In this document: positions 24,634 to 33,126 of the stretch, one piece after another
Numbering within the stretch: the stretch's first letter is position 1
Layout of the letters: each line of letters opens with the position of its first letter
DNA from: Thalassotalea sp.
Lineage (GTDB): Bacteria > Pseudomonadota > Gammaproteobacteria > Enterobacterales > Alteromonadaceae
NCBI GenBank assembly: GCA_022448425.1
Contig: JAKVCY010000061.1
Coordinates: 1 to 53,352, forward strand
Length of the DNA stretch: 53,352 bases
Direction of reading: 5' to 3'
The notes under the pieces: model-generated
Database searches by the model: none
Told to the model about the DNA's origin: nothing
Seen by the model: the letters and a program-made list of their open reading frames with translations, nothing else
Position numbers and translations under genes: made by a program

Positions 24634-24762
24634 ATGGACATTCTAAAAACATTTTTTAACGATCCTGTCTTCTGGTGGTCTTTCGGCGGATTAGCTGTCG
24701 TATTGGGCATTTTTGCGTTCTACGTCTACTTCTTCATAAAGAACATTAACGAAGGCAACTAG
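24634..24762 (+). CDS. DUF3149 small membrane protein
   Basis: A 42-residue protein starting MDILKTFFNDPVFWWSFGGL, with one transmembrane helix (about 13-36) and a short polar tail (FFIKNINEGN). Pattern and size match the DUF3149 family of gammaproteobacterial single-helix proteins of unknown function. A strong AAGGAG lies before the ATG but is inside a 12-bp hairpin, and a CRP/FNR-type site lies upstream, so the gene looks regulated on its own rather than as part of the yhe cluster. Confidence 0.85.
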   Translation: MDILKTFFNDPVFWWSFGGLAVVLGIFAFYVYFFIKNINEGN

Positions 24763-24856
24763 ACCGACCTTTAAAATGGTCTTGATGAACACCTGCAGCA
24801 ATAACTAAACATAACCAAGTTATGTGCTATTGCTGCTGTCTTATACTAAACATTTA

Positions 24857-24886
24857 TTAACCATTAAAATCGAAGTTTGCTATAAT
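24857..24886 (+). promoter_or_regulatory. Sigma-70-type promoter of the flagellin-like gene
   Basis: TTAACC and a perfect TATAAT are 18 bases apart. The -10 lies 33 bases before the ATG. No sigma-28 pattern is seen, which is notable for a flagellin-like gene. Confidence 0.6.
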
Positions 24887-24918
24887 CATCGACAATATCG
24901 ATAGATGGGGTAGTTTCT

Positions 24919-25608
24919 ATGGTTTTATCTGTTAATCAACAATCGCCCACGTTAAGCGTTATCGAGCGCCTGCGCAACGAGCAGGAAGAGAAGCAAGAGC
25001 AACTTGCTTCGGCTAGACGTATTAACAGTGCAGCAGATGATCCCGCCGGCCTACAAATATCGAACCGTCTAACTTCACAAATTAATGGCGATGCCCAATT
25101 GAGCGTTAATGCTCAAGATCAAATCAACCTTAACAATATTCAAGAAGCCAGCTTTTCAGCCATTGGCGACAGTTTACAACGAGCAAACGAGCTGTCTGTA
25201 CAAGCAGGTAGTCCTCTTAATGATGGTGACGCAATCCAAAATGAATTTGACCAGATAACTGAGCAAGTTAATGCGGTGGCGGGTGAAGTATTGGGTGACC
25301 CCAATTTCTTATCAGGACTTGATGCAAGCGACCCTGCTGCATCACAAGCAGCAATTGAAGCCGCGTATAACACCATCAGCGAACAAGCATCTGCCTTAGG
25401 CGCCAGCTCTAATGGCCTTTCAAGCCAAATCAGTACGTACGAGACTTCGGTTGTTAATGTCAGTGCTGCTCGTTCTCGTATTCAAGATACGGATTTTGCA
25501 CAAGCAACAGCTGAACAGGAGCAAGTAAATACCTTGCTACAAACAGCTATTATTGCCAAAAAAGATGAAGAAGCTCGTAAAGGCTTACTTATCAACCAAT
25601 TAGTGTAA
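24919..25608 (+). CDS. Short flagellin-like protein
   Basis: A 229-residue protein with flagellin-type ends. Residues about 28-75 (ARRINSAADDPAGLQISNRL) match the conserved N-terminal D0/D1 helix, and about 185-229 (SAARSRIQDTDFAQATAEQ to the end) match the C-terminal helix. It lacks the variable outer domains and the classic C-terminal LSLLR-type ending; it ends GLLINQLV. There is no Cys or Trp. The N terminus (MVLSVNQQSPTLSVIERL) departs from the usual MAxxVNTNxxS. No flagellar gene is adjacent, and a vegetative promoter lies upstream. It may be a truncated or specialised flagellin, or a paralogue with another role. A terminator follows. Confidence 0.8.
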   Translation: MVLSVNQQSPTLSVIERLRNEQEEKQEQLASARRINSAADDPAGLQISNRLTSQINGDAQLSVNAQDQINLNNIQEASFSAIGDSLQRANELSVQAGSPLNDGDAIQNEFDQITEQVNAVAGEVLGDPNFLSGLDASDPAASQAAIEAAYNTISEQASALGASSNGLSSQISTYETSVVNVSAARSRIQDTDFAQATAEQEQVNTLLQTAIIAKKDEEARKGLLINQLV

Positions 25609-25682
25609 ATAAGTACAAACATCTAAACCAGATAACTTAATACATTACTTAATACATAGTTCAATGCAACATTGCACACTAA

Positions 25683-25709
25683 GCTCACGCATCACACGTG
25701 GGCTTTTTT
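25683..25709 (+). terminator. Terminator after the flagellin-like gene
   Basis: Stem GCTCACG/CGTGGGC (one G-T pair) with a seven-base loop and six T on the plus strand. Confidence 0.8.
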
Positions 25710-25788
25710 ACTTTATTTTCATATGCGCAGCTTACGCGTATCATATACAGCTCGAAGTCATTAGCTTAACGAACTAGTTTACCGATAC

Positions 25789-26763
25789 ATGATAATCAAT
25801 AGCCGCTTTAAACCAGCGTGGTGGTTGCGAAATGCTCATTTACAAACCATTCTCGCTAAAGCCTTTAAAAAGCATCAACACATGCCACTTCACAAGTCAT
25901 CACTTGAAACACCGGACGATGACTTTGTTGATTTAGTGTGGACGGAAATGCCTACCAAAGAGAGTAAGAGACCAATAGTTGTGTTGCTCCATGGCCTTCA
26001 GGGCTCTGCTGATAGTCATTATGCTAAAGGCATGCTAGCAGCAATCAAAGCACAAGGCTGGATTGGTGTATTAATGCACTTTCGCGGCTGTGGTGGTCGT
26101 CCGAATAGAAAAGCGAGTTCTTATCATTCTGGTGATACACGCGATATTACCTTTTTTAGTCAGTGGCTAGATAATATGTCCCCTAACGCGCCTCGAGCGG
26201 CTGTAGGCTTCTCGCTTGGCGGCAATGTACTGACAAAATATTTAGCAGAAAACCCTGACAATAATTACCAAGCAGCTAGCGTTATTTGTGCCCCGCTTGA
26301 CCTAAAAAGTTGTAGCCGCCGAATAGATCAAGGCAGTTCAAAAATCTATCAAAAGTACTTAGTTGATATGTTAAAAGCTTCAACATTTATCAAAATAGAT
26401 CAGCAACTACTCCCTGACATTTGCCCGACCAAACTGGCAGCAGTTAATAAAATGTGGGATTTTGATCATATGGTCACCGCGCCCATCAATGGTTTTGAAA
26501 GCGCAGAGCACTATTACCAAAAAGCGAGCGGTAAACCAGTAATGAAGGACATCAAGCAACCTGTTTTGTTTCTGCATGCTGCAGATGACCCCTTTTTAGA
26601 CCACAACCAGATTGTCCCTTCAGAGCCTCTCCCTGATCATTTAACTTTTGAAATCAGTGAAAAAGGGGGTCACATTGGTTTTGTCAGTGGTACTAACCCG
26701 TTTAAACCTGAGTACTGGCTAGAACAACGCGTACCTGAATACTTAAAAACGTTTCTGGGTTAA
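25789..26763 (+). CDS. yheT: Alpha/beta hydrolase YheT
   Basis: A 324-residue serine hydrolase of the YheT/ABHD family. The family N terminus (FKPAWWLRNAHLQTIL) is followed by VVLLHGLQGSADSHY (oxyanion loop), the nucleophile elbow GFSLGGN, the Asp of AADDPF and the His of GGHIGF. The triad is complete. FRGCGGRPNR is a conserved family segment. The natural ester substrate is not established. No clear Shine-Dalgarno. It lies upstream of yheU as in E. coli, with 85 bases between them. Confidence 0.94.
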   Translation: MIINSRFKPAWWLRNAHLQTILAKAFKKHQHMPLHKSSLETPDDDFVDLVWTEMPTKESKRPIVVLLHGLQGSADSHYAKGMLAAIKAQGWIGVLMHFRGCGGRPNRKASSYHSGDTRDITFFSQWLDNMSPNAPRAAVGFSLGGNVLTKYLAENPDNNYQAASVICAPLDLKSCSRRIDQGSSKIYQKYLVDMLKASTFIKIDQQLLPDICPTKLAAVNKMWDFDHMVTAPINGFESAEHYYQKASGKPVMKDIKQPVLFLHAADDPFLDHNQIVPSEPLPDHLTFEISEKGGHIGFVSGTNPFKPEYWLEQRVPEYLKTFLG

Positions 26764-26848
26764 CGCTCAAAAACATTAAGAGCTAGCCCAATGAAACTAA
26801 AAGCTAAACAATAGGTACTCACCCTAAATCCAGCAGAAAGCCAAATTT

Positions 26849-27076
26849 ATGATTATTCCGCATCAAGATATAGACCCAAACACACTAGAAAACATCATCA
26901 AAGAATTCGTGCTACGCGAAGGTACTGACTATGGTATGGATGACGTCGAAATGGCACAGAAAATCGAAGATGTTAAAGCTCAACTTAATCAAGGCAGTGC
27001 CGTCATTGTGTACTCAGAGCTTTATGAAACAGTGAACATTATGCCTAAGTCAGAGGTGACATCTTCGTCAGAGTGA
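26849..27076 (+). CDS. yheU: YheU family protein
   Basis: A 75-residue acidic protein: [20 protein letters not shown], then REGTDYG and a helix up to [14 protein letters not shown], all typical of YheU. The function is unknown. It lies directly downstream of yheT and ends convergently with the MaoC-like gene 16 bases away. Confidence 0.93.
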   Translation: MIIPHQDIDPNTLENIIKEFVLREGTDYGMDDVEMAQKIEDVKAQLNQGSAVIVYSELYETVNIMPKSEVTSSSE

Positions 27077-27092
27077 TATAGAAATCACTTTA

Positions 27093-27953
27093 TTAACTTA
27101 GCTTTAGGTGCAAATGGCGATCGCTTCGTTGCGAGCTAAAAAGGCTATATTCGCCTGCGGAGTTTATTGTTAATTCCACTTTTTTTGGTAGAAAGCAAGG
27201 GCGATTGAATCTGGCCATAACGTCAGTAGCCTGCTCACTTCCATCAACCTTTGATAAAGACCAATGCAAATTATACATTCCCTGCATCACACTCGTTTTC
27301 ATCCCCAGTAGCTTGGCTAATAAGCCCGATAGATGAATCGGATTGTAATCTCCAGAAACCCTGGCGTATTTCCTTGCCAGCTGAGGACTTAGTTGATTGG
27401 TGGCAACAGCTGATTCAGCGTCAGATATTTGTGCAACATTGTCGCCCCTAGCATCATTCGTTAGTTCGCCTTTAGTCTCGTTGTCGGAGCCAGCCCTTTT
27501 ATAATCACGACGTTTATCCAATATTTCATTAGTGCATTTTACACATAGCCCGCTTTGTTGGTAAACATTCACTTCAATGATGTAGTGCAAGCCTTTGGGG
27601 GAACTTTCGCATGATGTTAGCGAAAGTCTTAAGTCATAAGGCGCTGACCAATCAGGTAGTATGGTAACCCTGTAGTGGCTGCTTAAATGAATCAGGCCGA
27701 CTAACTTACTGCTAAATTTTGCTTGTGCCAATAACTGCCCTAGATGTCGATAAGCCACGACGAATAAGAAACTCACGGGTAGCTCTGTGCAAGCGAACAT
27801 CGCTTTAAAATCTGCTATCTGTTGAGTTGGGCTAATTAAGTTATTCAACTTTATCGAAAGCGGCTCAAAGTCTTCGACGTCCACCACCTTTCTTCGCCAG
27901 AGCGCTTTTAGCAGCTGACAGTTTGAGTAAGGTGTTTGTACAATTTCGTTCAT
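27093..27953 (-). CDS. MaoC-like hot-dog dehydratase
   Basis: A 286-residue protein. The C-terminal half (about 185-286) is a MaoC/R-hydratase domain with YARVSGDYNPIHLSG, which holds the catalytic Asp and His, followed by AKLLGMKTSVMQGM. The usual VMHGM is VMQGM here. The N-terminal half is weakly hot-dog-like, so a double hot-dog fold is likely. Relatives hydrate trans-2-enoyl thioesters. There is no adjacent fatty-acid gene, so the substrate is open. No Shine-Dalgarno is clear. The acylase downstream of its promoter side has its own terminator between them. Confidence 0.83.
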   Translation of the reverse strand: MNEIVQTPYSNCQLLKALWRRKVVDVEDFEPLSIKLNNLISPTQQIADFKAMFACTELPVSFLFVVAYRHLGQLLAQAKFSSKLVGLIHLSSHYRVTILPDWSAPYDLRLSLTSCESSPKGLHYIIEVNVYQQSGLCVKCTNEILDKRRDYKRAGSDNETKGELTNDARGDNVAQISDAESAVATNQLSPQLARKYARVSGDYNPIHLSGLLAKLLGMKTSVMQGMYNLHWSLSKVDGSEQATDVMARFNRPCFLPKKVELTINSAGEYSLFSSQRSDRHLHLKLS

Positions 27954-27990
27954 ATATCTAATTACAACTGATGAATTTTAGTTCAGACAA

Positions 27991-28020
27991 AAAATAAGCC
28001 AGCATTTTCGCTGGCTTATT
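27991..28020 (-). terminator. Terminator after the acylase gene
   Basis: A perfect 11-bp stem AATAAGCCAGC/GCTGGCTTATT with a six-base loop, then a T run on the minus strand, directly after the acylase stop. Confidence 0.88.
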
Positions 28021-28035
28021 CACACTATACACAAA

Positions 28036-30561
28036 TTACTGAGACGAACTGATCGTCATCTCTGCAATTTTGTTTGCTTCGATATCGGCTTCAGTAAAGC
28101 GCATTGGTCTTAACTGAGGCTGCGAAGAATACAACTGCGTTTGGTCACCATTGTGCTCACTGCCATAGGTGTTTGATTGTGAGTAACTTAGTAAACCTCT
28201 AGCAACTGGGCCTTGTTCAGTAAAGTTAACCACTGTCATCAAGCTACTGCCATAGTTAATATGGTAACCTTTACCTTCAGCACTTAAAATCGTGCCATCA
28301 AGCGTGTCGTAGGTATGGCGAGGTAACATAGTACCGTCATTACCCGTACGGATGTTAAACACATTGAAACCGCCTTCAATATTGTGTGCACCACCCCATG
28401 GGATTTTAACACCAGTTGCTACGCCATTAGGCAAACTACGCTCGATAAACTGCACATTACCTAACGTTTCATCTAACGCAATTCCTGCCGTTTCTACGTT
28501 GACAATAGCTTGCGCAAACTGCGTCATTACCGTGTCATTCACGACTAATGTATTAGGTGTGTTAATAGGATCTGTCACATCGAAAGAGTTTTGCCACTGC
28601 GGTGCATTATTGAATTGGAAAGCAAATTCGCGGAATAAATGCGCTGCACTACTCCCCGTGTTCATTAAACCATCCCACAGTGCTAAAGCTGCACAGCCAG
28701 CACTAATATCAACGCTAGTATCACCCAACATTACTGGCGTGTTGCCTTGACTTTGACAGGCCGACAATAAGTCAGTTAACACAGCTTCACCTAAGTAATT
28801 ACGGTTACCGACAAGCGCATTCTCTACCTCTGCGATAGTAAACAAGCCATCGCTGCCTGCAGCATCAGCCAGTAATTTATGTGCTAAACGAGAACGCAAT
28901 GTTTGCTGGTTATCAACCTGTCCATAAAGCGGTGAAACACCAGTAATAGGCGATTCAGCATTAGTCAGCCAGAAACTGTCATTTGAGTTTTGAACGTAAT
29001 CGGTCCCCGAGTACTTTGGTGCTTCTTCATAAGGTACCGGTCGTTCGTAATCAAATGCCGATAGGAAGGCTGGTAGTACCGTAAACCCAGCTGCCTGCTT
29101 AGCACCTACTAATAATGGATTTGTGGTCATTTCATTAATAGCAGTATCAGTCAAGTACGGTACTGTAGAATCATCAATGTAGAAAACGTTACCGTCTTTA
29201 TCCGCTGACATCGTGTTATTAAAGATAACACCATCGTGATCTTTAAATGCTTGCTTAAACTCATCCATATTGGTTGATAAGTTCATCGCTAGCCAGTGAT
29301 CAACAATATCTAAATTTGCTGTATTGGCATCTTTAATCGCATAAGCACTGCCATTACCCCATTCAAACGCGTCTGGCACAACAGCCATCGGACCGTGGTG
29401 TGTGCTGTAGCTCATTTTGCCCATCTGTATTGTTTGACCACCACCAACATTGACGTCTATGACAAGTTCACGACCATTAATTGGACGACTAACGCCATCA
29501 ATCATTTGGCTCATCATTGTTGGATCGTTTTGGTTTAGCGTTAGTTGGTAAAGTACGAAGTGTTCTGCTGTCGAAAAGGTATGAGTCCACGCAACATTTT
29601 CATTAAAGCCAATGTTTACAATACCAGGCATGCCCATGAGTGAACCACCCATAACATTCATGTGGCCTGGAATAATTGAATGGAATTGCCAGAAGCGTAA
29701 GTTTCCTGTGTGCGGAAAATGCGGGTTGGCTAACACCATACCTTTGCCATTAGCGGTTTTATCTTTACCTAAAGCCCAACCATTTGATCCCATGTCATCT
29801 GGGTTTTTTTCAGGTAGTGTGACTTTAGGTGCAATTTTAAAGCTCGTTTTGCCTGCATTACCTTTCACATAAGGTAAGAAAGACTCTCCTTGCGGCGCTG
29901 CAACGAACATTGCCCCGAGAAAGTTTGCTGCGCCTGGTAAGTGAGCGACACCTAATGAGTAAGTCAAAATATCAATGTCGGTAATAGGTTTTACCCACGC
30001 CTGACCAGCACATGACGGATTAATATTATCAACACCTGTATCGGCTAAGTATTTATTGTAGCCTTCGGCATAGCCCGCCATTAATGCCTGTGAGTTAACA
30101 GACATTCCTCGAATATTTGCTTCCGCAATTTTGCGAATATCGAGTGCAAGAAAGCCAAAATCGTTGATTAAGTTTTCAGAATCGCCGGAGCCCAGCACCA
30201 TATCTGGTCCAAAGTATTTAGAGCGCTCAGAGTTATATTTCAAGATTTGATCTGCCAAAATACAGATATTGTCTTTTGCGAACGCATAGCCGACACCAAA
30301 CGCCAAGCTTTGCAAGTTATCACCAGTAACATGCGGTACACCGTAATCGGTCCAGCGAATATTAGCGGTGAGTTCACCATCGGTATCAAACGCAGGTACC
30401 ACCTCGGTTGGCATAGGCGTTTCTATGTCAGGTGGTGTTTCTGGCTGATAGTCAGAGCTATAGTTATATTTATAATCACCATCGCCGCCGCATGCGGCGA
30501 GAGCAATAGAGATAGCTAGTACGGAAAGCGGCTTAAAGAAGCCTAAAGTAGATGATTTCAA
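28036..30561 (-). CDS. Penicillin-acylase family Ntn-hydrolase lipoprotein
   Basis: An 841-residue N-terminal-nucleophile hydrolase that hydrolyses amide bonds. The lipoprotein signal ends in LAAC (Cys24). The alpha chain follows with IRWTDYGVPHVTGDNLQSL and AFAKDNIC. The autoproteolytic Gly-Ser junction is at 258-259 (MGSNGWALGKDKT), making Ser259 the beta-chain nucleophile; ANPHFPHTG and NIGFNENVAWTHT are typical beta-chain segments. The sequence type is that of aculeacin/acyl-homoserine-lactone acylases, so quorum-signal degradation is possible but not shown. The start is TTG at 30561 with GAGGGA at 7 bases. It is a single-gene unit, anchored on the periplasmic or outer side of a membrane. 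Confidence 0.92.
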   Translation of the reverse strand: MKSSTLGFFKPLSVLAISIALAACGGDGDYKYNYSSDYQPETPPDIETPMPTEVVPAFDTDGELTANIRWTDYGVPHVTGDNLQSLAFGVGYAFAKDNICILADQILKYNSERSKYFGPDMVLGSGDSENLINDFGFLALDIRKIAEANIRGMSVNSQALMAGYAEGYNKYLADTGVDNINPSCAGQAWVKPITDIDILTYSLGVAHLPGAANFLGAMFVAAPQGESFLPYVKGNAGKTSFKIAPKVTLPEKNPDDMGSNGWALGKDKTANGKGMVLANPHFPHTGNLRFWQFHSIIPGHMNVMGGSLMGMPGIVNIGFNENVAWTHTFSTAEHFVLYQLTLNQNDPTMMSQMIDGVSRPINGRELVIDVNVGGGQTIQMGKMSYSTHHGPMAVVPDAFEWGNGSAYAIKDANTANLDIVDHWLAMNLSTNMDEFKQAFKDHDGVIFNNTMSADKDGNVFYIDDSTVPYLTDTAINEMTTNPLLVGAKQAAGFTVLPAFLSAFDYERPVPYEEAPKYSGTDYVQNSNDSFWLTNAESPITGVSPLYGQVDNQQTLRSRLAHKLLADAAGSDGLFTIAEVENALVGNRNYLGEAVLTDLLSACQSQGNTPVMLGDTSVDISAGCAALALWDGLMNTGSSAAHLFREFAFQFNNAPQWQNSFDVTDPINTPNTLVVNDTVMTQFAQAIVNVETAGIALDETLGNVQFIERSLPNGVATGVKIPWGGAHNIEGGFNVFNIRTGNDGTMLPRHTYDTLDGTILSAEGKGYHINYGSSLMTVVNFTEQGPVARGLLSYSQSNTYGSEHNGDQTQLYSSQPQLRPMRFTEADIEANKIAEMTISSSQ

Positions 30562-30903
30562 GGTTGTTCCCTCTATTATTATAAGGGTGACAGCTTAACA
30601 CAGGATAATACTAAACACAGTCTCAGCCAGTTAAACACCTTGCGATGTCCCTATTAACTGACGTCGAATGCGCTTAATCCAATACGCTAAACTTAAACAC
30701 CCGTGTACCTATAGTTGTAATAGACGAGCAGACTCCCCCGAACTGCTCGTACCACTATTTTTTAGCATACACGTGTGCGCTAATCAAATTGTATACAAAG
30801 CGGATTAACATATTTTATATACAGAAAACGAAAAGCCAGCGTCAATGCTGGCTTTTCGTGTAAAAAATAAAGATGTTACTTTTCGTAACTGTCGGTTTAT
30901 GTG
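30562..30903. other. 342-bp non-coding region upstream of the acylase
   Basis: No gene is seen. It contains a hairpin at 30724-30750 (ACGAGCAG/CTGCTCGT, 11-base C-rich loop) followed within 15 bases by TATTTTTTAG on the plus strand, which could be a terminator or the end of a small RNA, and the yceI terminator at 30829-30858. Confidence 0.5.
30829..30858 (-). terminator. Terminator after yceI
   Basis: A 12-bp stem CGAAAAGCCAGC/GCTGGCTTTTCG with a six-base loop, followed by TTTTCT on the minus strand. Confidence 0.85.
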
Positions 30904-31491
30904 TTATTTATCCACAAAAGTTAGGCTAAATGATACTGGTACAGCATTGCTAATGTTCGCTAATCCGGCAATTTCTTGAAGTTTAGCGACGCCTGCAGCC
31001 AGCTTAAATGACTTAGCATTGAGGACCACAGGCTTAACTGAATTTACTAATAACCTGTCTTTGGTTAGCTTTGCAATTTGTACTTCTGCTGTAACGGTTT
31101 GTTGCTGACCGTGTAAGTCAATCTCACCGGAAAGTTTAATCTGCTTCTGTTGACCAACGGGCAAAGCCTTCAGAAAAGCGGTATCAACATCGGCAGAAAA
31201 TGTTGCTTTGCTAAATTCCGACGTCTTAAACAAGAAATCGCGCATACGCTGATCGCGGATAGGAATCATAGTATTAACACTGGCCAAATCGATAACAAAT
31301 GTTACTTTGCCTTTATTGTCATCAACGCTGCCCATCACTTTATCGAAATGGTGTACCTCAGCCATTTCTGAGTTCTTTGTACTGATAAAGCTTAGCGTTG
31401 AGTAATCATTGTCAATCTGCCATTGGCTCAATGCTGGAAAAGAAGAAGTTAACAAGGCAATTACTGCCACTTTTTTAAACACGTTACGCAT
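30904..31491 (-). CDS. YceI family periplasmic protein
   Basis: A 195-residue lipocalin-like periplasmic protein. Signal peptide at 1-22 (MRNVFKKVAVIALLTSSFPA), then WQIDNDYSTLSFISTKN and the extended beta barrel. Family motifs: MIPIRDQRMRDFLF, ATFSADVD, LSGEIDLHGQQQTV. The barrel binds isoprenoid-type lipids in characterised relatives. AAGGAT precedes the ATG. It is monocistronic with its own terminator. Confidence 0.93.
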   Translation of the reverse strand: MRNVFKKVAVIALLTSSFPALSQWQIDNDYSTLSFISTKNSEMAEVHHFDKVMGSVDDNKGKVTFVIDLASVNTMIPIRDQRMRDFLFKTSEFSKATFSADVDTAFLKALPVGQQKQIKLSGEIDLHGQQQTVTAEVQIAKLTKDRLLVNSVKPVVLNAKSFKLAAGVAKLQEIAGLANISNAVPVSFSLTFVDK

Positions 31492-31597
31492 TTATCATAT
31501 CCTTAAATCTGGCTGTTATTGTTTTCGATAACGCCATCGAATATGCCAGGGTTTATACTGGCCTATGCATCACAGCCCTGACATTCGTCGAAGATGA

Positions 31598-32422
31598 CTA
31601 CAGCTCTCTGTCTGCTCGATGAGGTTTAATAATTTTTTTCCACGGGAACTCCTGATCACCTAAACTAAGGAAATCTGGGTTCATCAGTGTCTTACGACTA
31701 TTATAGCTTAGTGGATTGAACTCACTGTCTATTATCCTGCCGCCTGCTTGCTCCAAAATGCATTGGCTTGCCCCCGTATCCCATTCACCTGTCGGGCCAA
31801 TTCTCAGATAACAGTCTGCACCACCTTCAGCGATTAAGCAGTTCTTGAGCGAACAACTACCTAGGGCGATATACTCAAACTCGAAATCAGTGTTGAGGTA
31901 TTGCCCCATTAACCCCAATTCTTGACGACGGCTTATCGCCACTTTTATAGAACGACCTTCGCGATAGGGTTCAACAAAGATTTGTTTACTCGATTGACCA
32001 TTGTCTTTAAACGCGCCTTTACCCTTTTGCGCATAGTACGTTAAGTGATGGTCTGGCGCGTGAATCACACCAATAGTTGGCCACCCCTGCTCGACAAGCG
32101 CGATATTTACCGCAAAATCACCACTGCCAATAATAAACTCGCCAGTGCCATCAATAGGGTCTAACAACCAATATCGTTGCCATTGCTCGCGCTCGTTCAA
32201 CGGCAATGCACCGACTTCTTCAGAAATAATCGGGATATCGGGCGTTAAAGCTTGCAGTCGTTCCGTAATAACCGTATTTGCGGCAATGTCTGCACTGGTA
32301 ACCGGACTATCATCTTCTTTAATTTCAGAGGTGAAATTGCGTTTTCGATAGAATTCCAATACCTGTTCGCCGGCTAATTTAGCGGTCTCGATTGCGATTG
32401 AAAGCAGCTTATCATCACTCAT
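31598..32422 (-). CDS. cysQ: 3'(2'),5'-bisphosphate nucleotidase CysQ
   Basis: A 274-residue phosphatase of the inositol-monophosphatase fold that hydrolyses 3'-phosphoadenosine 5'-phosphate to AMP, recycling the by-product of sulfate activation. Magnesium-site motifs: EEVG (residues about 70-73), LLDPIDGTGEFI and WDTGASQCILEQAGG. The ATG at 32422 is chosen because GAGGAGGG lies just before it. The gene overlaps the end of nudE (the nudE TGA lies within ATGAGTGATG), which implies translational coupling. This nudE-cysQ pair is common in gammaproteobacteria. Confidence 0.94.
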   Translation of the reverse strand: MSDDKLLSIAIETAKLAGEQVLEFYRKRNFTSEIKEDDSPVTSADIAANTVITERLQALTPDIPIISEEVGALPLNEREQWQRYWLLDPIDGTGEFIIGSGDFAVNIALVEQGWPTIGVIHAPDHHLTYYAQKGKGAFKDNGQSSKQIFVEPYREGRSIKVAISRRQELGLMGQYLNTDFEFEYIALGSCSLKNCLIAEGGADCYLRIGPTGEWDTGASQCILEQAGGRIIDSEFNPLSYNSRKTLMNPDFLSLGDQEFPWKKIIKPHRADREL

Positions 32423-32987
32423 TGCTGCCCTCCTCATTACGTTGTAGTTTGTCTCTGACCAGCATTAGTGCAGCAACTGAACGCGCTTCATTAAAGTCTG
32501 GTTGCGCCAATAACTCGAGATAATTTTCGATTGGCCAAGGGACAATTTCTAGCGGCTCTGGCTCGTCACCTTCTAACTTTGATGGGTAAAGATCTGTTGC
32601 AAGAAAGATCTCCATTTGCGCATTAAAAAATGCAGGAGCCATAGCAACATTGTGAATATGCGCTAAAGAGTTGGCACCATAGCCAATTTCTTCTTGCAGC
32701 TCACGATTCGCTGCTTGTTCTCCTATTTCACCTCGGTCAATAAGACCCTTAGGAAAACCCAGTTCATAACTGTGGCTGCCGGCACAGTACTCGCGCACAA
32801 GCAACATCGTGCTGCTATTGAGCATTGGTACGATCATTACAGCACCTCGACCAGTGCCTTTCATTCGCTCATAAACGCGCTTTTCGCCATTACTAAAGGT
32901 TAAGTCAATTTCCTCGACCGCAAAGAATCGGCTATGCGCCGTTGTTCGTCTGTCAGTAATTTCAGGTAAGCACTTTTTGTCGTTCAT
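32415..32987 (-). CDS. nudE: ADP compounds hydrolase NudE
   Basis: A 190-residue Nudix hydrolase cleaving ADP-ribose, Ap3A and NADH-type substrates. The Nudix box GLIDRGEIGEQAANRELQEEIGYG (G-x5-E-x7-REL-x-EE-x-G) is intact. Flanking segments VYERMKGTGRGAVMIVP, EYCAGSHSYELGFPKG and EGDEPEPLE are NudE-specific. The ATG at 32987 fits family length, and an upstream in-frame codon at 33035 would add 16 residues without support. It overlaps cysQ. Confidence 0.95.
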   Translation of the reverse strand: MNDKKCLPEITDRRTTAHSRFFAVEEIDLTFSNGEKRVYERMKGTGRGAVMIVPMLNSSTMLLVREYCAGSHSYELGFPKGLIDRGEIGEQAANRELQEEIGYGANSLAHIHNVAMAPAFFNAQMEIFLATDLYPSKLEGDEPEPLEIVPWPIENYLELLAQPDFNEARSVAALMLVRDKLQRNEEGSNE

Positions 32988-33049
32988 TGTCGTCCGTAAA
33001 AGGCAAAATAATAAAAAGAATGGGTGAGCAAGCAAGCTCCAATGGTTTT

Positions 33050-33112
33050 ATACCAACGAGAATAAGTTCTTTAATTCTCACTGAATGACCAATTATTAAA
33101 TTCAATTGATAT
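33050..33112. repeat. Short copy of the intergenic repeat upstream of yrfG
   Basis: On the minus strand this 63-bp unit is about 85% identical over 50 bases to the left end of the element at 18986-19261 (shared core TTGGTCATTCAG then GAGAATT). Its ends are also inverted (ATACCAA and TTGATAT). It ends 14 bases before the yrfG start and may carry or disturb its promoter. Confidence 0.7.
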
Positions 33113-33126
33113 AATGCCATAATAAG

